64,000 nt of DNA from Sulfurivermis fontis (GCF_004001245.1 NZ_AP018724.1:1666501-1730500); one strand, 5' to 3'; counted from the first letter of the stretch, positions 39,296-48,873 are shown. Numbers and translations: made by a program. The notes: generated by a model not told the origin, from the sequence alone.

Positions 39296-40573
39296 TCATT
39301 CGCTGGCCGCCGCCGGGCGTTCACCACCTTCATACAGCAACAACGGCTCCGCTTCGCCCTTGATGACGCCTTCGTCAATCACCGCCTTGCTGACATTCTC
39401 CAGCGAAGGCAGTTCATACATGACATCCAGCAGGATCGCCTCGAGGATGGAGCGCAGGCCACGGGCACCGGTTTTGCGCTCCATGGCCTTGCGCGCCACT
39501 GCCGTCAGTGCCTCGGGGGTGAATTCCAATTCCACCCCTTCCATGTCGAACAGACGCGCATACTGCTTGGTCAACGCGTTGCGCGGCTCGGTGAGGATCT
39601 GCACCAGGGCCGCTTCGTCCAGCTCCTCCAGGGTCGCTACCACCGGCAAACGGCCGACAAACTCGGGGATCAGGCCGTACTTGATGAGATCCTCCGGCTC
39701 GACATCATAGAGCACCTCACCAACATTACGCTTGTCATCCTTGCTCTTCACCTCGGCGGAGAAACCGATGCCGCCCTTTTCGGAACGACTGCGGATCACC
39801 TTTTCCAGACCGGCGAAGGCACCGCCGCAGATGAACAGGATGTTGCGGGTATCCACCTGCAGGAACTCCTGCTGCGGATGCTTGCGTCCGCCCTGGGGTG
39901 GCACCGAAGCCACCGTACCCTCAATGAGCTTCAGCAACGCCTGCTGCACGCCCTCACCGGATACGTCACGGGTGATGGAGGGATTGTCGGACTTGCGCGA
40001 TATCTTGTCGATTTCGTCGATGTAGACGATGCCAGTCTGCGCCTTCTCCACGTCATAGTCGCACTTCTGCAACAACTTCTGGATGATGTTTTCCACGTCT
40101 TCACCGACATAACCTGCCTCGGTCAGCGTGGTGGCATCGGCGATGGTAAACGGCACATTGAGTAGGCGCGCCAGGGTTTCCGCCAGCAGGGTCTTGCCAC
40201 TGCCGGTGGGGCCGATGAGCAGGATATTGCTCTTGGCGATCTCGACATCGTCCTTTTTGTGGCCGGCTTCCAGGCGCTTGTAGTGGTTGTATACCGCCAC
40301 CGACAGCACCTTCTTGGCGCGCTCCTGGCCGATGACATACTCGTCGAGGATGCTCTTGATCTCGCGCGGTGCAGGCAACTTGCTGCGGCCCTGATGGGTC
40401 TGCTCCTCCTGCACCTCTTCACGAATGATGTCGTTGCACAGTTCGACACATTCGTCGCAGATGAAGACGGACGGTCCGGCAATAAGCTTGCGCACCTCAT
40501 GCTGGCTCTTGCCGCAGAAGGAGCAGTAAAGCAGCTTGTCATTGTCGCCCGTGCTGTTGGATCCTTCGCTCAT
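39296..40573 (-). CDS. clpX: ATP-dependent Clp protease ATP-binding subunit ClpX
   Basis: A 425-residue AAA+ unfoldase that feeds tagged substrates into ClpP. The N-terminal zinc domain has [11 protein letters not shown] and CDECVELCN (four Cys). Walker A is [15 protein letters not shown], Walker B is [10 protein letters not shown], the pore loop is [10 protein letters not shown], and the ClpP-docking IGF-type loop is GGIGFSAEV. Length matches E. coli ClpX. It lies 121 bp downstream of clpP; the GC-rich gap holds a palindromic CGCCGC-ATG-CGGCG hairpin. Confidence 0.98.
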   Translation of the reverse strand: MSEGSNSTGDNDKLLYCSFCGKSQHEVRKLIAGPSVFICDECVELCNDIIREEVQEEQTHQGRSKLPAPREIKSILDEYVIGQERAKKVLSVAVYNHYKRLEAGHKKDDVEIAKSNILLIGPTGSGKTLLAETLARLLNVPFTIADATTLTEAGYVGEDVENIIQKLLQKCDYDVEKAQTGIVYIDEIDKISRKSDNPSITRDVSGEGVQQALLKLIEGTVASVPPQGGRKHPQQEFLQVDTRNILFICGGAFAGLEKVIRSRSEKGGIGFSAEVKSKDDKRNVGEVLYDVEPEDLIKYGLIPEFVGRLPVVATLEELDEAALVQILTEPRNALTKQYARLFDMEGVELEFTPEALTAVARKAMERKTGARGLRSILEAILLDVMYELPSLENVSKAVIDEGVIKGEAEPLLLYEGGERPAAASE

Positions 40574-40694
40574 GGGCTGTCCTCGCGTCTTTCGGTTACT
40601 TGTTTACACCTTGCAGGGTTTCGGCCCGCTTTGCAAGCCGCCCCGGCCCGGTCTCTGCCATCCCTGCGCCGCATGCGGCGCGGGGTCGCGTACG

Positions 40695-41327
40695 TCAGAC
40701 GCGCTTCTCCAGCACCTTGTCCACCAAGCCGTATTCCTGGGAGACGGTGGCGCTCATGAAGTTGTCGCGCTCGGTATCCTGCTGGATGCGCTCCAGCGGC
40801 TGGCCGGTGTGGTGGGCCAGGATACCGTTCAGGCGTTCACGTATATATAGGAGTTCCCGGGCGTGAATCTCCACGTCGGAGGCCTGGCCGGAAAAACCGC
40901 CTAGCGGTTGGTGGATCATCACGCGGGAATTGGGCAGGCAGTAGCGCTTGCCCGGCTCGCCCGCCGCCAGCAGCACCGCGCCCATGCTGGCCGCCTGGCC
41001 GATGCACATGGTACTGACATGGGGCTTGATGAACTGCATGGTGTCGTAGATCGCCATACCTGCGGTCACGGAGCCGCCGGGAGAGTTGATATAAAGATGG
41101 ATGTCCTTGTCCGGGTTTTCCGATTCGAGGAACAGCAGTTGAGCCACAATCAGATTGGCCATGTGGTCCTCGATGGGACCGACCACAAAGATCACCCGCT
41201 CCTTGAGCAGACGCGAATAGATATCAAAGGCGCGCTCGCCGCGACCCGTCTGCTCGATGACCATGGGAACCAGTCCCAGGTTGCGGATTTCCTGCATTCC
41301 GGCCATAGGCCCCTTATCGGTAAACAT
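40695..41327 (-). CDS. clpP: ATP-dependent Clp protease proteolytic subunit ClpP
   Basis: A 210-residue serine protease forming a tetradecameric chamber. Catalytic Ser in [16 protein letters not shown], His in [11 protein letters not shown], and Asp in [10 protein letters not shown]. The N-terminal propeptide region precedes [20 protein letters not shown]. Preceded by tig with a 23-bp gap, so tig-clpP-clpX is probably one transcriptional unit. Confidence 0.98.
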   Translation of the reverse strand: MFTDKGPMAGMQEIRNLGLVPMVIEQTGRGERAFDIYSRLLKERVIFVVGPIEDHMANLIVAQLLFLESENPDKDIHLYINSPGGSVTAGMAIYDTMQFIKPHVSTMCIGQAASMGAVLLAAGEPGKRYCLPNSRVMIHQPLGGFSGQASDVEIHARELLYIRERLNGILAHHTGQPLERIQQDTERDNFMSATVSQEYGLVDKVLEKRV

Positions 41328-41350
41328 GCACGTTCCTTTAACTGGCGTGC

Positions 41351-42643
41351 TTACGCACGGTTCATAAGCTCATTGAAGTCCTGCGGCTTCTCCGTCACCT
41401 GCACCTGACCCAGCACCCATTCGACCACGCGCTCTTCCAGGGCCAGGGACTCCACCTCACCCAGGCGTCGCTGATCGGCATAGAACCACTTCACCACCTC
41501 GTCCGGCTGTTCATAAGCGGCAGCCATCTGTTCCACCTTGCGGCGCAGGGTATCGGCATCCACCTTGAGATTGTGGCGCTGTACCAGTTCCGCAAGTAGC
41601 AGGCCGAGGGTCACGCGCTTTTTCGCCTGTTCTTCGAACATGGCGGGCGAAATCGAACCACTCTTGTCGGCCGGCAGCTGCATGTTCTCACGCATTTGTT
41701 GTGCCAAGGCCTGCGACTCCTGCTGTACCAGCGCCTGAGGAACATCTATATCATTGATTTCCAACAACTTATCCATCACCTGCTGCTTCACCAGATTGCC
41801 CAGACGCTGTTCCAGCTCGCGTTCCATATTGGTGCGTACCTCATTGCGCAGTGCAGCAATCCCCCCCTCCACACCAAACTTTGCGGCAAAGGCGTCATCC
41901 AGCGCGGGCAGCTCGGGTGCTTCAACCTTTTTGACGCTGACCTTGAACTGAACCGGCTTGCCGGCGACGTCCTTATAACCGTAGTTCTCCGGGAACTGCA
42001 GGTCGAGGGTACGCTCCTCGCCCGCCCTGGCCCCCACCAGCCCCTCTTCGAAGCCGGCGATCATGCGTTTGCCACCGAGAGTCACGGGAACGTTTTCGCC
42101 CTTGTTACCCTGGAAATCGGCACCGTCGATGGTGCCGTGGAAGTCAATGGTGAGCCGGTCACCAACGGCAGCGCCACGCTCCACCTCCTGCCAACCGGCG
42201 TTCTGCTTGCGCAGGGTCTCCAGCATGGCGTCGACATCGGCCTCGGTGACCTGGGCAACAGGCTTTTCAATAGTGACACCGTCAAAGGCCGCCAGCTGAA
42301 CCTCCGGCATAACCTCGAAGGTGGCCACGTACTCGATCCCCTTGCCCTGTTCCAGGCTCTTGGGTTCAAAAGAAGGGTAACCGGCCGGGCGCAGCTTTTC
42401 CTGGTTCACGGCTTCGAAATAGGTAGACTGGATGACGTCGCCCAGCACTTCCTGGCGCACCTGGGCACCGAAGCGTTGCTGCACCATCTTGAACGGCACC
42501 TTACCGGGACGGAACCCCTTGATACTGGTAGTGCGGGCCAGCTGGCGCAGGCGGTTGTCCACCTCCGTAGCAATGCGCTCCTCGGGAACCTGAACAGTCA
42601 TGCGGCGCTCGAGGCCGGCGGTCGTCTCAACTGAAACCTGCAT
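41351..42643 (-). CDS. tig: Trigger factor
   Basis: A 430-residue ribosome-bound chaperone and peptidyl-prolyl isomerase. The N-terminal ribosome-binding domain carries [19 protein letters not shown] (signature GFRxGxxP). The FKBP-like domain lies at about 150-245 ([19 protein letters not shown]), followed by the helical SurA-like C-terminal arms. A very good ribosome site (AAGGAG) precedes the ATG. It lies downstream of tRNA-Lys and tRNA-Leu on the same strand. Confidence 0.98.
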   Translation of the reverse strand: MQVSVETTAGLERRMTVQVPEERIATEVDNRLRQLARTTSIKGFRPGKVPFKMVQQRFGAQVRQEVLGDVIQSTYFEAVNQEKLRPAGYPSFEPKSLEQGKGIEYVATFEVMPEVQLAAFDGVTIEKPVAQVTEADVDAMLETLRKQNAGWQEVERGAAVGDRLTIDFHGTIDGADFQGNKGENVPVTLGGKRMIAGFEEGLVGARAGEERTLDLQFPENYGYKDVAGKPVQFKVSVKKVEAPELPALDDAFAAKFGVEGGIAALRNEVRTNMERELEQRLGNLVKQQVMDKLLEINDIDVPQALVQQESQALAQQMRENMQLPADKSGSISPAMFEEQAKKRVTLGLLLAELVQRHNLKVDADTLRRKVEQMAAAYEQPDEVVKWFYADQRRLGEVESLALEERVVEWVLGQVQVTEKPQDFNELMNRA

Positions 42644-42750
42644 TGCAACTCCTTAATTTCAATAGCAATAGTTGTAATCATGAAACTGGGCCACCCGGTC
42701 GAGGGCACGGCGCGTGCGATACGGCAGGGTAACGGCTGCACCAGGTATGC

Positions 42751-42835
42751 TGGTGCGAAAGGAGAGACTCGAACTCTCACGGGTTGCCCCGCTGGAACCT
42801 AAATCCAGTGCGTCTACCAATTCCGCCACTTTCGC
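42751..42835 (-). tRNA. tRNA-Leu (anticodon TAG)
   Basis: 85-nt class II tRNA GCGAAAGTGGCGGAATTGG..., anticodon loop TTTAGGT with TAG, variable arm CGGGGCAACCCGT, T-arm GAGAGTTCGAGTCTCTC, encoded CCA. Confidence 0.96.
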
Positions 42836-42937
42836 GAATCGGGGAATTATAACGGTTCCCACCGGCACGATATAGCCCCAAAAGGCGCGCCTGGCGCGGA
42901 GAAAATCAGGAGCGAGGGATTAAAGAAGAGGAAAAAT

Positions 42938-43013
42938 TGGTGGGCCGTGTAGGACTCGAACCTACGACCAAGAGATTAAGAGTCTCCTGCTCTACCAACT
43001 GAGCTAACGGCCC
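42938..43013 (-). tRNA. tRNA-Lys (anticodon CTT)
   Basis: 76-nt cloverleaf GGGCCGTTAGCTCAGTTGG..., anticodon loop CTCTTAA with CTT, T-arm GTAGGTTCGAGTCCTAC, encoded CCA. CTT is the AAG-reading isoacceptor. Confidence 0.94.
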
Positions 43014-43027
43014 TGAAGAGGGCGCAA

Positions 43028-43056
43028 ATTAAACCAAATTCATTGCCGCCGATCAA
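43028..43056 (-). promoter_or_regulatory. Sigma70 promoter of tRNA-Lys/tRNA-Leu
   Basis: Minus strand TTGATC (43051-43056), 17-bp spacer, TTTAAT (43028-43033), 15 bp before tRNA-Lys. Confidence 0.65.
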
Positions 43057-43097
43057 GAGGGAAGTACAACCAGTTTATCCCCCCTGCCTGCACGCCC

Positions 43098-43111
43098 TTG
43101 ATCACTGTCAA
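43098..43111 (+). promoter_or_regulatory. FNR/DNR-type box upstream of the sigma54 activator gene
   Basis: TTGAT-CACT-GTCAA matches 9 of 10 positions of TTGAT-N4-ATCAA. It lies 124 bp before the activator's start codon, which leaves room for a class II promoter with start near 43146. This would tie expression of the whole island to low oxygen or NO. Confidence 0.6.
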
Positions 43112-43234
43112 GGCACCAAGCGCCGCGTCATGGCCTTATGTCACCCAGGGACTTTACCGCATGCAGCCTCGACGTTATTCTTGGGTGTGCATGCAGGGCA
43201 AACCAACGACAAACGACGGGACAGGAGCAGCACC

Positions 43235-44194
43235 ATGTCTGGCATGAATGCTTTTGATCAACTGCTGATCGGCCAAGCACCAGAGTTCTGTGCCCTCGTC
43301 CGCTCTGCCAAGGTGGTTGCCGCTACCGATGTCACGGCACTGCTACTGGGGGAAAGCGGAACCGGTAAGGAACTGTTCGCCTCGGCCATTCACCAGGAAA
43401 GCCGCCGGGCCCGTGGCCCCTTTGTTGCCATCAACTGCGCTGCACTGCCGGAAGGTCTCGCCGAGTCCGAACTCTTCGGCCACCGCAAAGGAGCATTCAC
43501 CGGTGCCGTACGTGAGCATGCCGGCCGCATCCGTGCCGCCCACGGTGGCACCCTGTTCCTGGATGAAATCGGTGAGCTGCCTCTGGCGGTGCAAGCCAAA
43601 CTGTTGCGTTTCCTCGAGTCCAGCGAACTGCAGCCCGTGGGGAACACGGAAATCGAGCGTGTCGATGTACGCGTTATCGCCGCCACCCATCACGATCTGC
43701 ACCAACGGGTCAAGCAGGGCCTGTTCCGTGCGGACCTGTACTACCGACTCAATGTCGTGCCGCTGGAACTGCCGGCGCTGCGCAACCGCTCCGGTGATAT
43801 CCGCCTGTTGCTCGATCGCCTCACGGCGCGCATTGCGGAGCAACATGGTCTGCAAGCCCCCCGCTACCGCCCGCGCGCCCTCAAGGCGCTGGAACAATAC
43901 CGCTGGCCGGGCAACATCCGTGAATTACGCAATTTTGCCGAGCGCATGGTCGTTCTCCTGCCCGGCGGTGATGTCGATCTGGAAAATCTGCCCCATGAAA
44001 TCCGCCTTCCGCAACTTGAGGAACCGACCCTGTTCACCCTACCTGACAGCGGCATCAATCTCGAGGAGCTGGAACAGCAGATGATCCGCCAGGCGCTGTA
44101 CAAGACCCGTGGCAACCGCAGCCATGCCGCCCGCCTGCTCGGCTTGACGCGCGACACTCTGCTCTACCGGCTAAAGAAATACGCCATCGAATAA
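43235..44194 (+). CDS. Sigma54-dependent enhancer-binding activator without sensor domain
   Basis: A 319-residue PspF-like activator. The AAA+ domain starts almost at the N-terminus, with Walker A LLLGESGTGKELFA (about 43-56), the sigma54-contacting loop GAFTGA (near 95), Walker B TLFLDEIGELPL and an arginine-finger region FRADLYYRLNVVPLELP. A Fis-type helix-turn-helix closes the protein (TRGNRSHAARLLGLTRDTLLYRLKKY). No receiver, GAF or PAS domain is present, so activity is probably set by its own expression (FNR box) or a protein partner. ATG at 43235 has AGGAGCAG upstream. It probably acts at the divergent promoters near 49 kb. Confidence 0.9.
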   Translation: MSGMNAFDQLLIGQAPEFCALVRSAKVVAATDVTALLLGESGTGKELFASAIHQESRRARGPFVAINCAALPEGLAESELFGHRKGAFTGAVREHAGRIRAAHGGTLFLDEIGELPLAVQAKLLRFLESSELQPVGNTEIERVDVRVIAATHHDLHQRVKQGLFRADLYYRLNVVPLELPALRNRSGDIRLLLDRLTARIAEQHGLQAPRYRPRALKALEQYRWPGNIRELRNFAERMVVLLPGGDVDLENLPHEIRLPQLEEPTLFTLPDSGINLEELEQQMIRQALYKTRGNRSHAARLLGLTRDTLLYRLKKYAIE

Positions 44195-44205
44195 AGACGC
44201 CACAC

Positions 44206-44252
44206 CCGGAAACGACAAGGGCGGCCTCGGAGGCCGCCCTTGTCGTTTCCGG
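44206..44252. terminator. Strong bidirectional terminator
   Basis: A perfect 23-bp stem (starting CCGGAAACGACAAGGGCGGC) with a one-base loop, between the convergent activator gene and the PCu(A)C gene. TTGTCGTTTCC follows on both strands. Confidence 0.85.
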
Positions 44253-44262
44253 AACACCGCCG

Positions 44263-44736
44263 TCAGTGATGGTGGTGCATCATCTTGCCGTCATCCATGG
44301 GCATGCCCATGCCGGTGCGTACCTCGAAGGAGGCCGGCACACTGCTGCCGTCCTTGAACTTCAGGGTAATGTCCACCTTTTCCCCAGCCTTGAGCGCACG
44401 CTTCGGCTGCATCAGCATCAGATGGTAATCGCCGGGCTTGAATTCGAGCTTGCCATGGGCCGGAATTTCGATGCTGGGCTGATGCACCATGCGGGCCATG
44501 CCGCCGTCCATCACCGTACGGTGCAACTGCACCTCTGCCGCCGCCGCGCTCTCCGCGCCAACCAGCACCAGCGGTGCGGCGCCATGGTTATGCAGCACCA
44601 TGAATGCACCGAGCGCCGGCGCCATCGGCGGCGCCTCGCGCACCCAGGGATTTTCCACCACCGCACCGGATGCAGCCGCCGCGGCCGTATACAATCCCGC
44701 CGCCAGCAGTCCCAGTACCCGCACCATCCTCATCAT
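44263..44736 (-). CDS. Periplasmic copper chaperone, PCu(A)C family
   Basis: A 157-residue secreted protein. A Sec signal (VRVLGLLAAGLYTAAAAAS) precedes the PCu(A)C fold: NPWVREAPPMAPALGAFMVLHNHG, then Met/His-rich LHRTVMDGGMARMVHQP and GDYHLMLMQPKRAL, which match the H(M)X10MX21HXM copper-site pattern. The C-terminus adds MGMPMDDGKMMHHHH, a further metal-binding tail. PCu(A)C proteins deliver Cu(I), for example to oxidases. Here it is the last gene of the receptor-exbB-exbD-tonB operon, which points to a metal role for the operon. Confidence 0.92.
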   Translation of the reverse strand: MMRMVRVLGLLAAGLYTAAAAASGAVVENPWVREAPPMAPALGAFMVLHNHGAAPLVLVGAESAAAAEVQLHRTVMDGGMARMVHQPSIEIPAHGKLEFKPGDYHLMLMQPKRALKAGEKVDITLKFKDGSSVPASFEVRTGMGMPMDDGKMMHHHH

Positions 44737-44770
44737 CGCCGTTCTCCTCCCGCTAGCTGTGTAAAAACCG

Positions 44771-45409
44771 TCAATTCAACTTGAACTCCATGCCGAAACT
44801 CACCCGCATGGGGCAAACCACGTCGCGCGGCGGCGCCGGCAGCGGCAGGGCGGCGCGTACCGCCACCTCCGCCGCCTTGCGCAGGACATCAGGGCCGTCC
44901 TCCACCCGCACATCGCCGATCCGGCCGTCGTCATGCAGCACGAATGATACCTGAATCACTCCCTGCAACCCGCGCCGCCGCGCCGCCCGCGGATAAAACT
45001 TGTGTTCCTCGATATGTGCCAGCAGTGTGCCCAGATAATGCCGCCGCGCCTGCTCCTGCTGCCGGGGGTCACCCGCGGTTTCCACCGGCGCGGGAGCGGA
45101 GTCGGCCACAGGCTCCGGCGCGCTGACCGGCGCGGTCTCCGCCGGAAGTGCCTGCTTGACCGGTCGCGGTTCCGGCGGCCGCTGCTTGGGCGGCTCCGGC
45201 GGCTTGGGACGCGGCTGTACCTCGGGTACCGGAGCCGGCGGCTGCGGCTTGGTGGCGACGCGAAAGCTCAGGCGGGTGACGCCGGCGGCCTGCCGCGCCT
45301 TGCCGTCATCCGCGCTCAGGGCGAAGGCTCCCGGCCAGAACAGGAGCAGGTGCAGCCCCAACGACACCACGGCGGCAACGGTCCAGATAAGACTCTCGCG
45401 CAAGGTCAT
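44771..45409 (-). CDS. tonB: TonB energy-transducing protein
   Basis: A 212-residue protein with one N-terminal membrane helix (LIWTVAAVVSLGLHLLLFWPG), a Pro/Glu/Lys-rich periplasm-spanning region (about 55-110) and a C-terminal TonB domain (YPRAARRRGLQGVIQVSFVLHDD without the break; key YPxxAxxxGxxG pattern). It carries proton-motive energy to the receptor encoded three genes upstream. Its ATG overlaps the exbD stop by 4 bp. A dedicated TonB in the receptor's own operon suggests a specialised uptake route. Confidence 0.9.
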   Translation of the reverse strand: MTLRESLIWTVAAVVSLGLHLLLFWPGAFALSADDGKARQAAGVTRLSFRVATKPQPPAPVPEVQPRPKPPEPPKQRPPEPRPVKQALPAETAPVSAPEPVADSAPAPVETAGDPRQQEQARRHYLGTLLAHIEEHKFYPRAARRRGLQGVIQVSFVLHDDGRIGDVRVEDGPDVLRKAAEVAVRAALPLPAPPRDVVCPMRVSFGMEFKLN

Positions 45410-45804
45410 TGCTCCACGGTCACGATGTCCACGCCCTCGGCCCCAGCCTTGCGCGCGGCATCCAGCACGCCGACGGCCAGACCCAGCGTGGCGGCGCGAT
45501 CACCGCGGATGCGTACCACCTTTTCCCCCTGCTGCTGCAATTCGGAGCTCAGACGCGACTCCAGCTCGCTGATGTCGATGAAGTGATCGCGCACCAGGAT
45601 GCGTCCCTGCGCGTCCAGCACCACCTGTACGTACTCACTGTCGTCAGGGGCACCGCTCTGCGCCACCGGCAGGTCAACCTTGATGTTCTCCTCGCGCACG
45701 AAGTGCGAGGTAAGCATGAAGAACACCAGCAGCAGGAAGACGATGTCGATGAGCGGCGTCAGATTGGGAACGTGGCTCAGGCGGCGGCGGCCCTCAAACT
45801 GCAT
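45406..45804 (-). CDS. exbD: Biopolymer transport protein ExbD
   Basis: A 132-residue proton-channel component with one N-terminal helix. The family segment is NLTPLIDIVFLLLVFFMLTS, with the essential Asp in PLIDIVF (near residue 20), and a periplasmic domain follows. It overlaps exbB by 11 bp and tonB by 4 bp, so translation of the three is coupled. Confidence 0.92.
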   Translation of the reverse strand: MQFEGRRRLSHVPNLTPLIDIVFLLLVFFMLTSHFVREENIKVDLPVAQSGAPDDSEYVQVVLDAQGRILVRDHFIDISELESRLSSELQQQGEKVVRIRGDRAATLGLAVGVLDAARKAGAEGVDIVTVEQ

Positions 45805-46453
45805 GGACGACGCCCTCGCGATGATGCACCGGTTCCGCGCTATCCGTCAGGTCGCAGCCCGGCATCTGCTCCAGCACCACCGAGGCGCAGCTGCGCATGG
45901 CCTGGGCGCGGCGATCCGCCATGCCCTCCAACACATGCAGCATCAGCAGTATCGGGATCGCCACCGCCAGCCCAACGCCGGTGGTCAACATCGCCTCCCA
46001 GATACCGCCGGCCAGCGCCTGGGCATCCACCCGGCCACCGGCCTGCTCGATGACCATGAACGCCTTGATCATGCCGATGATGGTGCCGAACAGGCCAAGC
46101 AGCGGTGCGGTGTTGCCCAGCACACCGAGGGTGCGGAAGCCGCGCTCCATGCGCTGCAACTCCTCCGAGCCGATGCGCGAGGCCACCCGGCCGAGGTCCT
46201 TCACGCCAGCCGCGGCGGCCTCCAGCATGCCGCGGACGATGGCCGCCTCCGGACCACGCAATGATTGCAGCAGCGCAGCGGTTTCATTGCCGCGCAGCGC
46301 ATACAGCAGGCGCCCTTCGAAATCACGCGGCGGACGCCCCAGCAGGGCGAAGCTCAGAAACCGCTCGACGAGCAATGCCAGCGCGACAACGGAATAGGTC
46401 AGCAGTATCCATACCACCGCACCGCCCTTGGCCAGAATCTCTTCAATAGTCAT
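45794..46453 (-). CDS. exbB: Biopolymer transport protein ExbB (MotA/TolQ/ExbB family)
   Basis: A 219-residue three-helix protein. The N-terminal helix is GGAVVWILLTYSVVALALLV; the conserved core includes ERGFRTLGVLGNTAPLLGLFGTIIGM and EAMLTTGVGLAVAIP, typical of the ExbB channel pentamer. ATG at 46453 follows GGAGCAG; the longer frame to 46492 overlaps the receptor's end and is not favoured. The receptor gene ends 35 bp upstream. Confidence 0.92.
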   Translation of the reverse strand: MTIEEILAKGGAVVWILLTYSVVALALLVERFLSFALLGRPPRDFEGRLLYALRGNETAALLQSLRGPEAAIVRGMLEAAAAGVKDLGRVASRIGSEELQRMERGFRTLGVLGNTAPLLGLFGTIIGMIKAFMVIEQAGGRVDAQALAGGIWEAMLTTGVGLAVAIPILLMLHVLEGMADRRAQAMRSCASVVLEQMPGCDLTDSAEPVHHREGVVHAV

Positions 46454-46488
46454 GGCTGCTCCGGTTCTTTGCCAATCTGGGTCTGCCT

Positions 46489-48732
46489 TCAAAACTGCAC
46501 GGACAAACCGGCGGTCCAGACACGCCCCGGGTTGACCACGATGGAGATATCCTCGGCATCGAACACCCCGTCCTTGTTACCGTCGCTGCTGCCCCGTGCG
46601 GTGTTGTAGTAGTGCTCGTCGAAGACGTTGTCGATACGCACGAAGAATGACGCCTTGTTGGCAGCGCCGAAACGGGTATCGTAGCGCAGCAGGGCGTTAA
46701 ACACCGTGCGCGCACCGATCTCGATGGTATTCGGCTCGTCGACATAGTAACTGGAGTAGGCATCCATTTCACCAGTCACCGTCCAGCCCCGCGCCGGCCG
46801 ATAGTCCAGCGACAGATTCAGGTGATGCTGCGGCGTGCGCGGGATGACGTTGCCGGTAAGATTCATGGACTGGAGGCAGTACTGCGTAGCCGGGTTGAGT
46901 ATGCTGCAATCCGCCACGTAGGTGCCGTAACGATTGCCCAGCAGCAGGTTGAAGTTGTCGTAACGGGTAAACTCCGACAGCAGATAGGTATAGGCGACGT
47001 TGAGCGCTACCTTCCTTTCCCGATCGCTGTTCATCGCCAGCTCGAAGCCGCGCGAGCGCATGCCGCCGATGTTCTGGTACTGCTCCAACTCGCCGCTCAC
47101 CGGCAGACTGTACTGCCCCGCCGTGGACATGATGTAGTCGTCGCGCTCCAGCTGGAAAATGGCGGCATCGAAATCCCAGTCCACGCCGCCCCAGTTGCCC
47201 CTGCCGCGCAGCCCCAGCTCCATGTTCAGCGACTGTTCCGGGCGCAGGTCGGGGTTGCTGGCGGTCTTGCCGGTGGGCGAGATGGTGCCGGCGAACAACT
47301 GGCTGATGGACGGTGCGCGGAATCCGGTGGACACATTGCCGTAGATATCCACCGTGTCGGCCAGGGCGTAGTTACCACCCAGGCGCCATGAGGTGACATT
47401 GAAGCTCTTGTCCAGTTTGAGCGCGGCGAGATAGTCCTCGTAGTCGAGGGCCAAATGGTCGTAGCGGCCATTGACGGTGAAGGTGAAACGATCTGCCGGC
47501 TGGAACTTGATCTCGCCATAAACGGCGTGCACCTGCTCGCGGGTAAAGTCGTCGCCGACGACTGTTCCGGCGTAGCGGATGGGGTTGAGCGGCGATGGAC
47601 TGGGGCTGGACTTGAAGTCCACCAGATACTTAGTGTAATTGCGGTAGGTGTTGTCGCGCAGGTCGAGTGCGGCCATCCAGGCCATACCGGTGCCGGCACT
47701 GCGGTACTCGCTCTTCACGCCCCGCTGCACCTGCTTGTAATCGTTGCCGGTGGTGTAGGCATTCACATCGGTTACGATCTGGGGCGGCGTATCCGCTGTG
47801 TAGTTCTGCGGCGCGGTGACGAAGCGGGTGTGGTCGTTGTACTGATAGGCGTTCAGAAGCAGATTCTTGCCGCCGTCCAGATCCTTGGCATAGGTCAGGT
47901 AGTACTTGCCCAGATCGACGTCATACATACGGGCATAATCGCGTCCTTCGTAGCTCTGCGGATCGGTCTCGGCCTGCGTCACGCCCTCAACAGAACCGTG
48001 ACTGTCCTTCTTGCGGTTGGAGGCCTCGAAGCCGAAGGTCAGATCGCTGCTGTCGTCGACATACCATTGCAGCTTACCGTCCACATAGTCCGCACGGTAC
48101 TCCGACTGGAACCAGTAGCCGTCGCTCTCGCGCCGTGACACCTGGACGTGGGCATTCATGTTGTCGCTGGCATAACCGGCCCGTGCCAGGTACTTCTGGT
48201 AGTTGAAACTGCCGCGCTCTGCCTCCAGGCGGTAGCCGGCCAGTTTGGCGCCGCGCTTGGTGGTTATGATGACGGCACCGGCCAGCGCATCATCGCCGAA
48301 CAGATAGGACGCACCGCCCTTCACCACCTTGATGGACTCGATGTTGTCCAGGTCGATATTCACGGCGCCGGTACGCTCGAACACCGGCACGCCGTCGATG
48401 ACCACGGCAACGCCGGGCTTCTCGCCCATATAGCGCTGGTTTTCCACGCCGCGGATATGAATCTTCAGGTTGCCGCCGCTGGTGAACTCCGAGGTGATGC
48501 CGGGGACGGACTGCAGGACCTGTTGCAGGTTTTCCACATGGGACTCGTCCACCTTCTCGCCGGAAATGGTCCTGGTGTTGGACGGCTCGTCACGCTTCTG
48601 CTCAAAGCGGTCGTCAATGGTGGTCGACTCGACATAGATTACCCCAAGATTATCCGCCGCCGACACGCCGGACAGCGCCAGAACACTACCCAGCGCCCCC
48701 GCCAGGACAGGAAAGCCGCAACCACGTCTCAT
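46489..48732 (-). CDS. TonB-dependent outer-membrane receptor
   Basis: A 747-residue receptor. A signal peptide (cleavage near VSA-AD) is followed by a probable TonB box GVIYVES, a plug domain (about 45-165; LQQVLQSVPGITSEF, IHIRGVENQRY, IESIKVVKGGASYLFGDDAL) and a 22-strand barrel ending in the outer-membrane C-terminal Phe (GLSVQF). Two cysteines in a predicted external loop (ADCSILN, QYCLQS) may form a disulfide. It is first in an operon with its own ExbB-ExbD-TonB and a copper chaperone. Substrate unknown; a metal complex is favoured by neighbours. A sigma54 promoter and a dyad lie upstream. Confidence 0.9.
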   Translation of the reverse strand: MRRGCGFPVLAGALGSVLALSGVSAADNLGVIYVESTTIDDRFEQKRDEPSNTRTISGEKVDESHVENLQQVLQSVPGITSEFTSGGNLKIHIRGVENQRYMGEKPGVAVVIDGVPVFERTGAVNIDLDNIESIKVVKGGASYLFGDDALAGAVIITTKRGAKLAGYRLEAERGSFNYQKYLARAGYASDNMNAHVQVSRRESDGYWFQSEYRADYVDGKLQWYVDDSSDLTFGFEASNRKKDSHGSVEGVTQAETDPQSYEGRDYARMYDVDLGKYYLTYAKDLDGGKNLLLNAYQYNDHTRFVTAPQNYTADTPPQIVTDVNAYTTGNDYKQVQRGVKSEYRSAGTGMAWMAALDLRDNTYRNYTKYLVDFKSSPSPSPLNPIRYAGTVVGDDFTREQVHAVYGEIKFQPADRFTFTVNGRYDHLALDYEDYLAALKLDKSFNVTSWRLGGNYALADTVDIYGNVSTGFRAPSISQLFAGTISPTGKTASNPDLRPEQSLNMELGLRGRGNWGGVDWDFDAAIFQLERDDYIMSTAGQYSLPVSGELEQYQNIGGMRSRGFELAMNSDRERKVALNVAYTYLLSEFTRYDNFNLLLGNRYGTYVADCSILNPATQYCLQSMNLTGNVIPRTPQHHLNLSLDYRPARGWTVTGEMDAYSSYYVDEPNTIEIGARTVFNALLRYDTRFGAANKASFFVRIDNVFDEHYYNTARGSSDGNKDGVFDAEDISIVVNPGRVWTAGLSVQF

Positions 48733-48824
48733 TGTATTTACCCCGTATATTCGTTGTTTTATGCATTCGCTTCCGGTGATGCATCGCATCCCGGGCAGTG
48801 CCGCTATTGGCGCAGGCAGCAACG

Positions 48825-48838
48825 TTGACAAATATCAA
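48825..48838 (-). promoter_or_regulatory. FNR/DNR-type box in the receptor leader
   Basis: Minus strand TTGAT-ATTT-GTCAA, 9 of 10 to consensus and the same half-site pairing as the box at 43098. It lies 93-106 bp before the receptor start. It would fall just downstream of the predicted sigma54 start, so it either represses that promoter or drives a second sigma70 start near 48790. Confidence 0.55.
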
Positions 48839-48873
48839 TCGCCCTACCGCCTTGTTGCGCGGGCGTAAACAAG

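Noticed and set aside
45156-45572. Gly-rich ORF opposite tonB
   Set aside because: It is the complement of the Pro-rich spacer of TonB and has no independent support.
46489-48732. Calling the TonB-dependent receptor a copper receptor of the OprC/NosA type
   Set aside because: The neighbourhood suggests a metal, but the Met/His plug motifs expected for that group are not evident, so only a general receptor call is supported.
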